From an uncultured Bariatricus sp. (GTDB lineage: Bacteria > Bacillota > Clostridia > Lachnospirales > Lachnospiraceae), in assembly GCA_934320645.1 (NCBI GenBank), contig CAKRFP010000003.1:47465-111464 (forward strand): a stretch of 64,000 nt of DNA, written 5' to 3'. Positions 25,640-33,563 of the stretch are shown one piece after another. The notes under the pieces were generated by a model. The model ran no database searches. It saw nothing but the letters and a program-made list of their open reading frames with translations, and was not told where the DNA came from. Every line of letters begins with the position of its first letter. Positions within the stretch are counted from its first letter, which is position 1. The position numbers and the translations under genes are program-made.

Positions 25640-26563
25640 TTATTCGTGTTCTGCAAGGAATTTATCAATCTCTTCTCTTGTCGGCATAGCCGGTGTTGTT
25701 CCAAGTCTCTGTACGGAAAGTGCTGCAAGTCCATTCGCAAACTTTACTGCTTCCCAGAGTTCTTTTCCTTCGGAAAGTGCTGCAAGAAGTCCTCCGTTAA
25801 ATGCATCTCCTGCACCGGTTGTATCGATTGCATCTACTTTGTATGCCGGTACGATGATTTCTTTGCCTTTTGATGATACGAACACTCCTCTTGATCCAAG
25901 GGTGATAACTACATCTGTGACACCTTTTTCTCTGAAGTAAGCAGCTGCCTGTTTTGCAGAATCAAGGTCTTTCACTTCAACGCCTGTGATTTCTTCTGCT
26001 TCTACCTCATTCGGTGTTACCATATAGCATTTAGAAAGGAATTCGTCTGTCATCGGTGCATATGGTGCTGTGTTCATGATGACCTTGCATCCATATTTAT
26101 TTGCCATGTCTACGATCTTCTCGTTAGCATCCTGATTAACTTCAAGCTGTAACAGAACGTATTCACATTCTTTGATTACATTTTCAACGCTTGCTACTTC
26201 TTCAGCAGTAATGGTGTTGCATGCCCCGGGTACGATGATGATCTCATTCTGGCTTGAATTTTCATCTACCAGTATCAGTGCGATTCCTGTTTCTGTTTCT
26301 TTGGTGATGAAAATGTTATCCTTTGGCATGTTCAACTCTGTCATAGTATCGAGCATTACGTTTGCAAATGTATCGGTTCCAACCTTTGTCATCATTACAA
26401 CGTCTGCTCCTGCTTTGTGTGCTGCAACACACTGGTTAAATCCTTTTCCACCAGGTCCCATCTTAAACATAGAACCTTTTACTGTTTCCCCCGGAACCGG
26501 AAGATGTGGTGATCTTGCCATCAGATCTACTACGAAGCTTCCGAATACTGCAACCTTTTTCAT
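25640..26563 (-). CDS. rbsK: Ribokinase (PfkB family)
   Basis: A 307-residue PfkB-type sugar kinase that converts ribose to ribose 5-phosphate. The first signature GGKGFNQCVAAHKAGADV (about residues 39-56) and the second signature DTTGAGDAFNGG with the catalytic Asp (about 250-261) are both present. It is the first gene of the rbs operon, downstream of a promoter with a LacI-type operator. Substrate as ribose is inferred from family and operon; 2-deoxyribose is possible, as deoC lies nearby. Confidence 0.9.
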   Translation of the reverse strand: MKKVAVFGSFVVDLMARSPHLPVPGETVKGSMFKMGPGGKGFNQCVAAHKAGADVVMMTKVGTDTFANVMLDTMTELNMPKDNIFITKETETGIALILVDENSSQNEIIIVPGACNTITAEEVASVENVIKECEYVLLQLEVNQDANEKIVDMANKYGCKVIMNTAPYAPMTDEFLSKCYMVTPNEVEAEEITGVEVKDLDSAKQAAAYFREKGVTDVVITLGSRGVFVSSKGKEIIVPAYKVDAIDTTGAGDAFNGGLLAALSEGKELWEAVKFANGLAALSVQRLGTTPAMPTREEIDKFLAEHE

Positions 26564-26612
26564 TTTATTTTTCCTCTTTCTTTTCTCAGTCTATTTTTTG
26601 CTTTCTCGTTTT

Positions 26613-26624
26613 GAAAGCGGTTTC
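26613..26624. promoter_or_regulatory. LacI-type operator at the rbs promoter
   Basis: GAAAGCGGTTTC reads GAAACCGCTTTC on the minus strand, a pseudo-palindrome with the central CG of LacI-family and cre sites. It lies about 15 bp downstream of the -10 box. A near copy lies ahead of the regulator gene at 27987. Confidence 0.65.
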
Positions 26625-26638
26625 TTTTATTTGTTCTC

Positions 26639-26668
26639 ATTCTAAACCCATTCGCCTTGTAATGTCAA
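26639..26668 (-). promoter_or_regulatory. Promoter of the rbs operon
   Basis: Minus strand -35 TTGACA (26663-26668) and -10 TAGAAT (26639-26644) with an 18 bp spacer. The operator at 26613 overlaps the expected start of transcription. Confidence 0.7.
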
Positions 26669-26764
26669 TGTTTTTCCTGCTTATATGCACGTTTTTGTTT
26701 ATTTATCTAGTTTTATTAACTATTTTTAGTGCATTTTTACCAACATTTTTATTCATTCACTTAA

Positions 26765-26776
26765 GAAACCGGTTGC
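26765..26776. promoter_or_regulatory. Possible second LacI-type operator
   Basis: GAAACCGGTTGC contains the palindrome ACCGGT and resembles the site at 26613. It lies about 100 bp upstream of the rbs promoter, where a second dimer could bind and loop the DNA. Confidence 0.4.
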
Positions 26777-26870
26777 AGATTGATGATTGTTTATCAAAAA
26801 AGTATTCCTCTCTGAGAACTCAGAAACAAGACGAATATCTTTGGTCCAGTTTATTTTCATTCAAAAAAGT

Positions 26871-26903
26871 AAAAAACAGAGTACCGGAAAACCAATACCC
26901 TGT
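26871..26903 (-). terminator. Terminator of the LacI-family regulator gene
   Basis: On the minus strand ACAGGGTA pairs with TACTCTGT around an inner GG/CC stem and is followed by six T. It lies 20 bp after the stop codon. Confidence 0.75.
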
Positions 26904-26923
26904 TTCATGTCTCTGTTCTTCTG

Positions 26924-27949
26924 TTATTTTTTCAGTTTCTCAGATCCTCTGCGGATCAATTTTGTTTCTACAAGACTTGTATGCTTCAGAACCTTATTCC
27001 TGCCTTCTTCCATCGACCGGACACTCATCTCGAATAATTCCAGCGCCGCACAGCCCATCTCATAGATTGGACGGTCAACCACTGTCAGTTCCAGCTCTGT
27101 ATACGTCAGCTCATGGATCTCATCAAATCCTACCAGAGAAATATCTTTTCCGATACGGATCTTGTGCTCCTTCATATATTTCAGACATCCAAGTGTTGTC
27201 AGGTTGTTTGATGAAAAGATTGCCGTCGGCGGATCCGGAAGCTCCATCAGCTTCTGACAGACTTTATAGGACATATTTTCTTTGAAATGTCCGTTCACGA
27301 TATAATCAGGTTTTTCCTCAATCCCCGCCTCTTTCAAGGCTTTTCTGTATCCTTTCAACCGCTCTCTTCCAGGTCTTGTATTCTCATCACCTGTGACAAT
27401 TGCGATCTTTTTATGCCCCTCTTCAATCAGGCAGTCGACCGCTTCTTTCGCTCCCTGGCAGTCATCCGAATAGACGCCGTCAAAATTCTCTCCGCGGATA
27501 TCACGGTCGAGCAGTACAACCGGAATCTGATTCTTTTCCAGCCCTTTCAGCAGCTCTATTGTTTTTTCATCATTATCCGTGACAGGAATCAGCACAACTC
27601 CTTTCACCATCTCCTTACGGATCCCTTCCAGCATCCGGTGTTCTACCTCCAGATCATCATTGGTTCCGTACATGAATACGTTATAATCATACTGGCTTGC
27701 CGTATCAGAAAGTCCATGCAAAATCTTGCTGAAGAATGAGTTCTCAATATCCGGTGCCAGAAATGCAATATTTCGGATATCGCCCACACTCAGGCTCCGT
27801 GCCAGTGAATTTGGCACATAGTTGCTCTCATCTATGATCTGCTGTACCTTTTTTCTCGTTTTTTCTCTCACACTCTGGTTTCCATTCAGCACACGCGATA
27901 CGGTTGCCGGTGAAACATTTGCTTTTTTTGCAATATCGTATATGTTCAT
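26924..27949 (-). CDS. LacI-family transcriptional regulator (probable rbs repressor)
   Basis: A 341-residue repressor. The N-terminal helix-turn-helix (YDIAKKANVSPATVSRVLNG) and hinge (NYVPNSLARSL) are of the LacI/RbsR type, followed by a periplasmic-binding-like sensor domain (residues 60-335). The start is placed at MNIYDIA; a start three codons earlier is possible but leaves only three bases after GGAG. The gene lies directly upstream of rbs on the same strand, with matching operators at its own start and at the rbs promoter. A sugar such as ribose would be the inducer. Confidence 0.87.
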   Translation of the reverse strand: MNIYDIAKKANVSPATVSRVLNGNQSVREKTRKKVQQIIDESNYVPNSLARSLSVGDIRNIAFLAPDIENSFFSKILHGLSDTASQYDYNVFMYGTNDDLEVEHRMLEGIRKEMVKGVVLIPVTDNDEKTIELLKGLEKNQIPVVLLDRDIRGENFDGVYSDDCQGAKEAVDCLIEEGHKKIAIVTGDENTRPGRERLKGYRKALKEAGIEEKPDYIVNGHFKENMSYKVCQKLMELPDPPTAIFSSNNLTTLGCLKYMKEHKIRIGKDISLVGFDEIHELTYTELELTVVDRPIYEMGCAALELFEMSVRSMEEGRNKVLKHTSLVETKLIRRGSEKLKK

Positions 27950-27986
27950 TTTCCCCATTTTCTCCTCATATTGGCACTTTAGCTTT

Positions 27987-27998
27987 GTAACCGCTTTC
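27987..27998. promoter_or_regulatory. LacI-type operator ahead of the regulator gene
   Basis: GTAACCGCTTTC matches 11 of 12 bases of the minus-strand reading of the rbs operator. It lies 38 bp upstream of the regulator start and suggests autoregulation. Confidence 0.55.
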
Positions 27999-28175
27999 TT
28001 CGCGTATACCATAGCATTTCAGGCATATTTTGTCAAATATTTTCAAGAAACTTTTTCGATTTATTTCATAGATTTTATCTAAAATCTAATTTCAAGCAAG
28101 TGCAAAAACCCGATCAACTTCTCCTGTCAAACACAAAACCACTGGCAAAACTGGATTCTCTCCTTATTGTGACGT

Positions 28176-28223
28176 AAAAAAAGAGCCATTTATAAAATTC
28201 ACTTCTAAAAATGGCTCTTTTTT
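28176..28223. terminator. Bidirectional terminator after deoC
   Basis: GAGCCATTT and AAATGGCTC form the stem, with A7 on the left and T6 on the right. It ends deoC on the minus strand. The rest of the 28013-28246 gap shows nothing else. Confidence 0.85.
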
Positions 28224-28246
28224 ATTATTATCACTTATTTATCTGT

Positions 28247-28897
28247 CTATTCTACGATTCCTGCCGCGCTGCTTGTACCGATTCTTGTAGCACCAGCTTC
28301 GATCATAGCCTGAGCTTTTTCAAAATCACGTACTCCACCGGAAGCTTTAACACCCATATCCGGTCCAACCGTTTCTCTCATAAGACGGATATCTTCTACT
28401 TTTGCTCCACCTGTTGAGAATCCTGTAGATGTCTTAACAAAATCTGCTCCGGCTTCTTTTGCAGCCTGGCATGCTTTTACTTTTTCTTCATCGGTAAGGA
28501 GACATGTCTCGATAATTATTTTTACAAGAGCTTTTCCTGCTGCTGCTTTCACAACTGCTTGGATATCACTCTTTACATAATCCCATTCGCCTGCTTTAGC
28601 GCGTCCTACGTTGATTACCATATCAACTTCATTTGCACCTTTTTCGATACTGTCTGTTGTCTCTGCTGCCTTTGCTTCTGATGTGCATGCTCCAAGAGGA
28701 AATCCGATTACGCAGCATGTCTTTACTTCTGATCCTGCAAGTTCTTTTGAAACAAGCGGTACATATCCTGAGTTTACACAAACAGATGCGCATCCATATG
28801 TCTTAGCTTCTTCGCAGATCTTTACGATCTGTTCCGGTGTTGCATCTGCTTTTAAAAGTGTGTCATCTAAATACTTTGCGATTTCTTTTTTATCCAT
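28247..28897 (-). CDS. deoC: Deoxyribose-phosphate aldolase
   Basis: A 216-residue class I aldolase that cleaves 2-deoxyribose 5-phosphate to glyceraldehyde 3-phosphate and acetaldehyde. The Schiff-base lysine lies in FVKTSTGFSTGGA, and the second active-site lysine is in GVKASGGVRDF. DEVDMVINVG and the N-terminal LDDTLLKADAT complete the TIM-barrel signature. It has its own promoter with an inverted-repeat operator and lies next to a SorC/DeoR-type regulator. It feeds nucleoside sugar carbon to glycolysis. Confidence 0.95.
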   Translation of the reverse strand: MDKKEIAKYLDDTLLKADATPEQIVKICEEAKTYGCASVCVNSGYVPLVSKELAGSEVKTCCVIGFPLGACTSEAKAAETTDSIEKGANEVDMVINVGRAKAGEWDYVKSDIQAVVKAAAGKALVKIIIETCLLTDEEKVKACQAAKEAGADFVKTSTGFSTGGAKVEDIRLMRETVGPDMGVKASGGVRDFEKAQAMIEAGATRIGTSSAAGIVE

Positions 28898-28919
28898 GTC
28901 CGTATCTCCTTTTCTTTTA

Positions 28920-28945
28920 GTTACATTTGTTAATCGATCTGTAAC
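28920..28945. promoter_or_regulatory. Candidate DeoR operator at the deoC promoter
   Basis: GTTACA and TGTAAC are inverted and separated by 14 bp, just downstream of the -10 box. A related TTAATGTAAC sequence sits at the start of the regulator gene near 29955. Confidence 0.5.
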
Positions 28946-28961
28946 TTTTGTTCATGTCTTG

Positions 28962-28990
28962 ATATTAGCACATGGTTTCTCGCATGTCAA
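28962..28990 (-). promoter_or_regulatory. Promoter of deoC
   Basis: Minus strand -35 TTGACA (28985-28990) and -10 TAATAT (28962-28967) with a 17 bp spacer, directly after the regulator gene. Confidence 0.78.
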
Positions 28991-28993
28991 TAG

Positions 28994-29953
28994 CTATTCT
29001 AATCTTTCAATTACCTTTCCCGCTGTCTCTTCATCTGTAATCAGAACGTTAATAATCTTTCCTCTGATCGCCCCACAAATACACTCAACTTTGCTTTGTC
29101 CTGATGCAACTCCGATTCTTCGTTTTTTCTTTTTCAGTTCTGCAAGCGGAACAGAAACCGTTCTTTCATCCAGCGCTTTATCACAAAGTTCTCCCTGGTC
29201 ATTGATCAGATGATCGCAAATATCTCCTACGGCTCCTTTTACGATCAGTTCCTGCATCTCTTCTTCTTTCAGGTATCCTGCCCTGCATACTGCATTCTGC
29301 ACTCCATATGCTCCCATTGTGATCAGAAGTGTGTTTGCCTCATTTCCATACTCCAGCACTTTCTTTACATTGGAATCACTGACAAATACATCCTTTATCT
29401 CTTTACTGTCCACAAGTGCCGGACACATCAGCGCATAAGGTTTCGCATCCCACGCCTTTGCAAAATTCTTTGCGATCTCCGAAGAATAGATGTTATTCTG
29501 TAAATTGCTGATTCCACCACACAGCTGCACAACGGTCACATCCGACAGATCTTCTTTCTGGCTCAGGAAATTCGTAACCGAATACACCGTATTTCCCCAG
29601 GAAAATCCAATGATATCTCCATTTTCCACAACGGATTCCAGATATTCTGCCGCCGCTTTTGCCACAGCTGTCAGCTTTGGAAGGTTACTTTTTTTCGGCA
29701 CAATGATCACCTTCTCAAGACCACCTTTTTCCCTGAGTCTCCTCTCCAGTTCCAATTCGTAGCCTTTTGGCGGCACTACTTTAAACTGTACGATCCCCAT
29801 CTCTTTTGCATCCGTCAGAAGTCTGGATACATACGGCCTTGAACAGGCAATCTCACTCGCGATCTCCTCCTGGCTCATACTGTCTTCATAATACATCCTG
29901 GCAACTTTTACCAGAAGATCTGTCTTTTTATCTCCATAATCCTTTTTTTCCAT
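28994..29953 (-). CDS. SorC/DeoR-type sugar-binding transcriptional regulator
   Basis: A 319-residue regulator of the SorC family, which includes B. subtilis DeoR. Residues 15-55 are the helix-turn-helix (YYEDSMSQEEIASEIACSRP). The rest is a phosphosugar-binding domain (VIIVPKKS, GFSWGNTVYSV, VVQLCGGIS, LLITMGAYG). Family members sense sugar phosphates such as deoxyribose 5-phosphate. It lies 96 bp upstream of deoC on the same strand, and inverted repeats lie at both starts. The ribosome binding site is weak. Confidence 0.87.
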   Translation of the reverse strand: MEKKDYGDKKTDLLVKVARMYYEDSMSQEEIASEIACSRPYVSRLLTDAKEMGIVQFKVVPPKGYELELERRLREKGGLEKVIIVPKKSNLPKLTAVAKAAAEYLESVVENGDIIGFSWGNTVYSVTNFLSQKEDLSDVTVVQLCGGISNLQNNIYSSEIAKNFAKAWDAKPYALMCPALVDSKEIKDVFVSDSNVKKVLEYGNEANTLLITMGAYGVQNAVCRAGYLKEEEMQELIVKGAVGDICDHLINDQGELCDKALDERTVSVPLAELKKKKRRIGVASGQSKVECICGAIRGKIINVLITDEETAGKVIERLE

Positions 29954-30133
29954 GTTACATTAACCACCATTTCATCCTTTATTTTCACGGGCATCTAATC
30001 CAGTCTCCAGATTTACCTGAATCTTCTTTGTCTGCTGCAAGACCAATTCTCCTCCACTCGCAGATAAGCCCCTGTTTTACAAAATCTATCCAAATCATAC
30101 CACATTTTCAAAACTGCGGTATATATTTTCATC

Positions 30134-30172
30134 AAAAAAGAGACAGCCCGTCATTTCGACAAGCCATCCCTC
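30134..30172 (-). terminator. Terminator in the cstA-sorC gap (minus-strand T-run)
   Basis: On the minus strand GAGG..GCTTGTC pairs with GACGGGC..CTC and is followed by six T. It lies downstream of cstA and ends that transcript. Confidence 0.72.
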
Positions 30173-30192
30173 TTCGTCATATTTTATAATTT

Positions 30193-31887
30193 CTAAACCT
30201 CAGACTCTTTCTTAGCTCCAAAGTAAGCCTTCAGAGAATTGATCACAATAACAAGTCCGAGTGCCATCAGCAGAACTGCGATGATCAGCTGAAGTCCTTC
30301 TACAAGGAAAGTAGCTGAACCTGCTGCATATGCTTTTACAAGTCCGATGGTTCTCTCTACCAGTGCGGTTCCTGTTACGCAAAGCATGATGATCAGCGGT
30401 GCAAACAGCATCTTGTTGCTTCTTCCTGTTACCTTCATGAATACACAAAGTGTTACAAGTACAAGTGCTGACAGTAACTGGTTTGCCGATCCGAACAGCG
30501 GCCAGATATTTGCATATCCGATACGTGTCAGAACGTAAGCACATAACAGAGTCACGATTGTTGAGAAATATGTATTGCAAAGGAGTTTTCTCCATCCTTC
30601 TGCATGTTCCATATCATCTACGCTGAAGAGTTCCTGGAAACTCATACGTCCGATACGAGAAACGGCATCCAGACTGGTAAGTGCAAGTGCAGATACACAC
30701 ATGGTCATGAAGCACTGCGCAATGTAAACCGGAATACCGAACATTTCAAAGAATCCTGCTACACCGCTTGAGAATACCTGGAATGGTGTTCCGGCTGCCG
30801 GTGTTCCGTCTGCTGCTGCAGCTGCCCCAGCTACGCAAAGTGCGATAACTGCAAGAAGACTTTCCAGAACCATTGCTCCGTATCCAACCTTCAGCATATC
30901 CTTTTCATTGGATACTGTCTTAGAAGATGTACCTGATGAAACAAGGCTGTGGAAACCGGATACAGCACCGCATGCCACGGTAACGAACAGGATCGGGAAC
31001 ATATCTCCGAGTGTATCGTTGTGGAAACCTGTAAATACCGGAAGGTTCATGGTTGGATGTGCAACCAGAAGTCCCAGTGCAGCTCCGGCGATCATACCGA
31101 TGAACATATAAGTTGTCATGGTATCACGCGGCTGTTTTAAGATCCACATCGGAAGTACTGCTGTAAAGAAGATATATACAAATGTGATGTATGTCCATGT
31201 ATCTTTTGTTGCTGTGATCGGTGCTAACATACCAAGACCAAGAGCAGCTACAGTAAAGATAAGACCGACAACTGTTTCTTTCCATCCGTGGAACCGGAAC
31301 TTTTTCTGTACCAGACCGAAGATCATGGCAAATACGATAAACAGCAGGGAAATGGTTCCTGCAGCTCCGTTTGTCTTTGCTGCATCTGCAAGTTTTACGA
31401 CACCGTCTACTTCTGTGTAAGCGTTAAATGTACCTGCAACCATATCTGCAAATGCTGCGATTACAAGAAGTGTAAACAGCCAGCAGAAAAGCAGGAATAC
31501 TTTTCGTCCGAATTTACCGATATATTTTTCGATCAGAAGTCCCATAGACTTTCCTTCGTTCTTTACACTGGCATACAGTGCACCGAAGTCTGTAACAGCA
31601 CCGAAGAAGATACCTCCAACGATGATCCACAGGAATACCGGAACCCATCCAAATACTGCCGCCTGAATTGCACCGGTAACAGGACCTGCACCTGCAATTG
31701 ACGAAAACTGATGGCTGAATACGGTCCATCCGTCTGTCGGAACATAATCCTTTCCATCTTCAAATTTCTTTGCCGGAGTCTCTGCTTTTGGATCGATTCC
31801 CCACTTATTAGCGAGCCAGCGGCCGTAGAATACATATGCACAGCTAAGAAGTACTGCTGCGATCAATACGATAACTAATGTATTCAT
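30193..31887 (-). CDS. cstA: CstA-family carbon starvation / pyruvate-peptide transporter
   Basis: A 564-residue membrane protein with about 14-16 helices. The CstA signature GWTVFSHQFSSIAGAGPVTG is near residue 52, and FFGAVTDFGALYASVKNEGKS and the central SGFHSLVSSGTSSK segment are conserved. CstA and BtsT proteins import pyruvate with protons and also influence peptide use under starvation. It is shorter than E. coli CstA (about 700) but usual for Clostridia. The start at MNTLVIV is chosen over an upstream Met because the upstream stretch is lysine/asparagine-rich leader and GAGAGGG precedes this ATG. It is monocistronic. Confidence 0.9.
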   Translation of the reverse strand: MNTLVIVLIAAVLLSCAYVFYGRWLANKWGIDPKAETPAKKFEDGKDYVPTDGWTVFSHQFSSIAGAGPVTGAIQAAVFGWVPVFLWIIVGGIFFGAVTDFGALYASVKNEGKSMGLLIEKYIGKFGRKVFLLFCWLFTLLVIAAFADMVAGTFNAYTEVDGVVKLADAAKTNGAAGTISLLFIVFAMIFGLVQKKFRFHGWKETVVGLIFTVAALGLGMLAPITATKDTWTYITFVYIFFTAVLPMWILKQPRDTMTTYMFIGMIAGAALGLLVAHPTMNLPVFTGFHNDTLGDMFPILFVTVACGAVSGFHSLVSSGTSSKTVSNEKDMLKVGYGAMVLESLLAVIALCVAGAAAAADGTPAAGTPFQVFSSGVAGFFEMFGIPVYIAQCFMTMCVSALALTSLDAVSRIGRMSFQELFSVDDMEHAEGWRKLLCNTYFSTIVTLLCAYVLTRIGYANIWPLFGSANQLLSALVLVTLCVFMKVTGRSNKMLFAPLIIMLCVTGTALVERTIGLVKAYAAGSATFLVEGLQLIIAVLLMALGLVIVINSLKAYFGAKKESEV

Positions 31888-32181
31888 ACTAATCCCTCTC
31901 TTTCTCTTCCAGTTAAAATAATTAAGTTTTAATAAGATAAATAAAAATTTTATTAAATTATTATAGTGGTGTTTTAACTCTTTAAAGTTCATTTGTCAAT
32001 GGACTTTGTGCAATTTCGGCACGTTCACATGATTTTTTAGAGTATACTCTGTTTTTTTGTGCATTTTTCCATGCTCCGTGTTACAAAAACATATGACCGT
32101 TCTGTAAAAGCAATGCTCTTTAATTTTGCATGAAATTCCGCTGATATTTCCTTTCAAATAAAAAGCAAGCCCTTTTTCATA

Positions 32182-32210
32182 TTGACATTTTTTCTCATCC
32201 GAACTATACT
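32182..32210 (+). promoter_or_regulatory. Promoter of the thiamine operon
   Basis: -35 TTGACA (32182-32187) and -10 TATACT (32205-32210), spacer 17 bp. Transcription would start just before the TPP riboswitch. Confidence 0.8.
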
Positions 32211-32223
32211 GGACTTTGTAAAT

Positions 32224-32311
32224 GAAAAGGGGAGCTTGTTTGACAGGCTGAGAGGAAGTTCGGAACTTCGACCCATATACCTGATTTGGATAATGCCAAC
32301 GTAGGAACGTA
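32224..32311 (+). ncRNA. TPP riboswitch (THI element)
   Basis: The sequence contains GGGGAGC, ACAGGCTGAGAGGA, CGACCCATATACCTGAT and TTGGATAATGCCAACGTAGG in the right order and spacing for the thiamine pyrophosphate aptamer. A terminator hairpin follows at 32327. It lies upstream of thiS-thiF-thiG-thiH-thiE, which it should shut down when TPP is plentiful. Confidence 0.95.
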
Positions 32312-32326
32312 TATTTTGATGATAGC

Positions 32327-32353
32327 GGGAGATACATTGGTATCTCTCTTTTT
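32327..32353 (+). terminator. First terminator after the TPP aptamer
   Basis: GAGATAC and GTATCTC (plus G-T and G-C extension) form a stem with an ATTG loop, followed by TCTTTTT. It starts 16 bases after the aptamer, so it fits the expression platform. Confidence 0.78.
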
Positions 32354-32471
32354 ATTTAACAGGAACTTCCTGTTAAATAAAGGCACTACGTGCCGGGCAT
32401 GCGCACTCGCGCAAAAGGAAGAATGTCGCAAGCGACTGCGCTCGGCGCGAGAATGTGCCAAGGCACATTCT
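32351..32471. repeat. Compound palindromic element in the thi leader
   Basis: Five inverted repeats follow one another. TTTATTTAACAGGAA and its exact complement flank one base (32351-32381). GGCAC/GTGCC is at 32382-32394. CTCGCGC (32406-32412) pairs with GCGCGAG (32445-32451), enclosing GTCGC/GCGAC (32425-32436). AGAATGTGCC pairs with GGCACATTCT (32450-32471) and is followed by five T. The block is far richer in GC and symmetry than its surroundings. It lies between the aptamer with its terminator and a second terminator close to thiS. It looks like an inserted repeat of unknown class. Confidence 0.72.
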
Positions 32472-32544
32472 TTTTAATATGCGGAGTAACATACTTTCAA
32501 CCAGGGTTTACAGCAAATGAATAAAGTAAAGTTGAGACTGAGCG

Positions 32545-32599
32545 AGAGTTCATGAAGGGGTACACCACCACGGGTGTAGTTCTTTGTGAACTCTTTTTT
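32545..32599 (+). terminator. Second terminator ahead of thiS
   Basis: GAGTTCA pairs with TGAACTC around an inner TACACC/GGTGTA stem and is followed by six T. It lies 22 bp before thiS. It may be the original platform of the riboswitch or an added control point. Confidence 0.75.
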
Positions 32600-32620
32600 A
32601 CTTTGAAAGGAGGGTTTTCC

Positions 32621-32818
32621 ATGATTACAGTCAATGGTAAAGAAATCGGGCTCACCGCACCACTCAGTGTTGCAGATTATCTGGAGCAGAACAATTATCA
32701 GATCAAACGGATCGCTGTGGAAATGAATGGCGACATTCTTCCAAAATACAGCTATTCTGACACCATGCTCAAAGACGGCGACCGTCTTGAAGTTGTAAGT
32801 TTCGTAGGAGGAGGCTAA
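32621..32818 (+). CDS. thiS: Thiamine biosynthesis sulfur carrier protein ThiS
   Basis: A 65-residue ubiquitin-like sulfur carrier. The C-terminus is VVSFVGGG, so the terminal diglycine that is adenylated by ThiF and thiocarboxylated is present (with one more Gly). MITVNGKEI is the typical first strand. The start at 32621 has AAAGGAGGG in front. It is the first gene of the thi operon and overlaps nothing; thiF follows 6 bp later. The carried sulfur ends in the thiazole ring made by ThiG. Confidence 0.92.
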   Translation: MITVNGKEIGLTAPLSVADYLEQNNYQIKRIAVEMNGDILPKYSYSDTMLKDGDRLEVVSFVGGG

Positions 32819-32824
32819 AAAGAA

Positions 32825-33466
32825 ATGCAGCACACACTTACAAAGGAAGAAATCTACGCCGCTCTTGATGAACGGCATTCGCCGGAGACACAGAAACTTC
32901 TCTCGGCAGGAAATGTAGCGATCGCGGGGCTTGGCGGACTTGGTTCCAACGTTGCCTATGCGCTTGCGCGGATCGGTGTCGGACATCTTCACCTGATCGA
33001 CTTTGACGTAGTAGACATCACCAATCTGAACCGACAGCAGTATTTTATGGAACACATCGGCATGTACAAGACGGATGCCCTGAAGTCCCTGCTTCTTCGG
33101 ATCAATCCGTATCTGGATATCCGCACAGACTGCGTAAAAGTGACCGAAGACAATCTTCAGGAATTATTTGCCGATGCCCCGATCGTCTGCGAAGCTTTCG
33201 ACAATCCGGAGGCAAAAGCCATGCTGGTCAACGGAATCCTGGAACATTTTCCAGAGAAAAAGCTAGTATCCGCAACCGGAATGGCAGGCTACGGAAGCAG
33301 CAACACCATTATCACCAGACAGATCATGAAGAACTTTTATCTGTGCGGAGATGGCGTAACCGCTCCTACTTACGGAAATGGTCTGATGGCTCCGCGTGTT
33401 GCCATCTGCGCCGCACATGAAGCCAATATGATCACACGGCTGATTCTTGGCGAAGAAGAAATCTAA
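32825..33466 (+). CDS. thiF: ThiS adenylyltransferase ThiF
   Basis: A 213-residue E1-like enzyme that activates the C-terminus of ThiS with ATP. The nucleotide-binding GLGGLGSNVAYALARIG (residues 36-52), the DFDVVDITNLNRQQY motif and the SATGMAGYGSSN segment match the short ThiF type found in Clostridia. The CxxC zinc pairs of longer MoeB/ThiF proteins are lacking, which is normal for this type. It is preceded by GGAGGAGG and sits between thiS and thiG. Confidence 0.93.
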   Translation: MQHTLTKEEIYAALDERHSPETQKLLSAGNVAIAGLGGLGSNVAYALARIGVGHLHLIDFDVVDITNLNRQQYFMEHIGMYKTDALKSLLLRINPYLDIRTDCVKVTEDNLQELFADAPIVCEAFDNPEAKAMLVNGILEHFPEKKLVSATGMAGYGSSNTIITRQIMKNFYLCGDGVTAPTYGNGLMAPRVAICAAHEANMITRLILGEEEI

Positions 33467-33563
33467 AAATTGCTGAATGTTTTTCATTTCTCAGAATACA
33501 GTTTTGCGAAAAAAACGCTCCGGCAGAAATAATCTTATTATAGTAGAAAGAAGGACCTTTATT

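Noticed and set aside
32204..33055. Minus-strand reading frames across the thi leader and thiS/thiF
   Set aside because: They run antisense to the riboswitch and to clear thi genes, and match no family.
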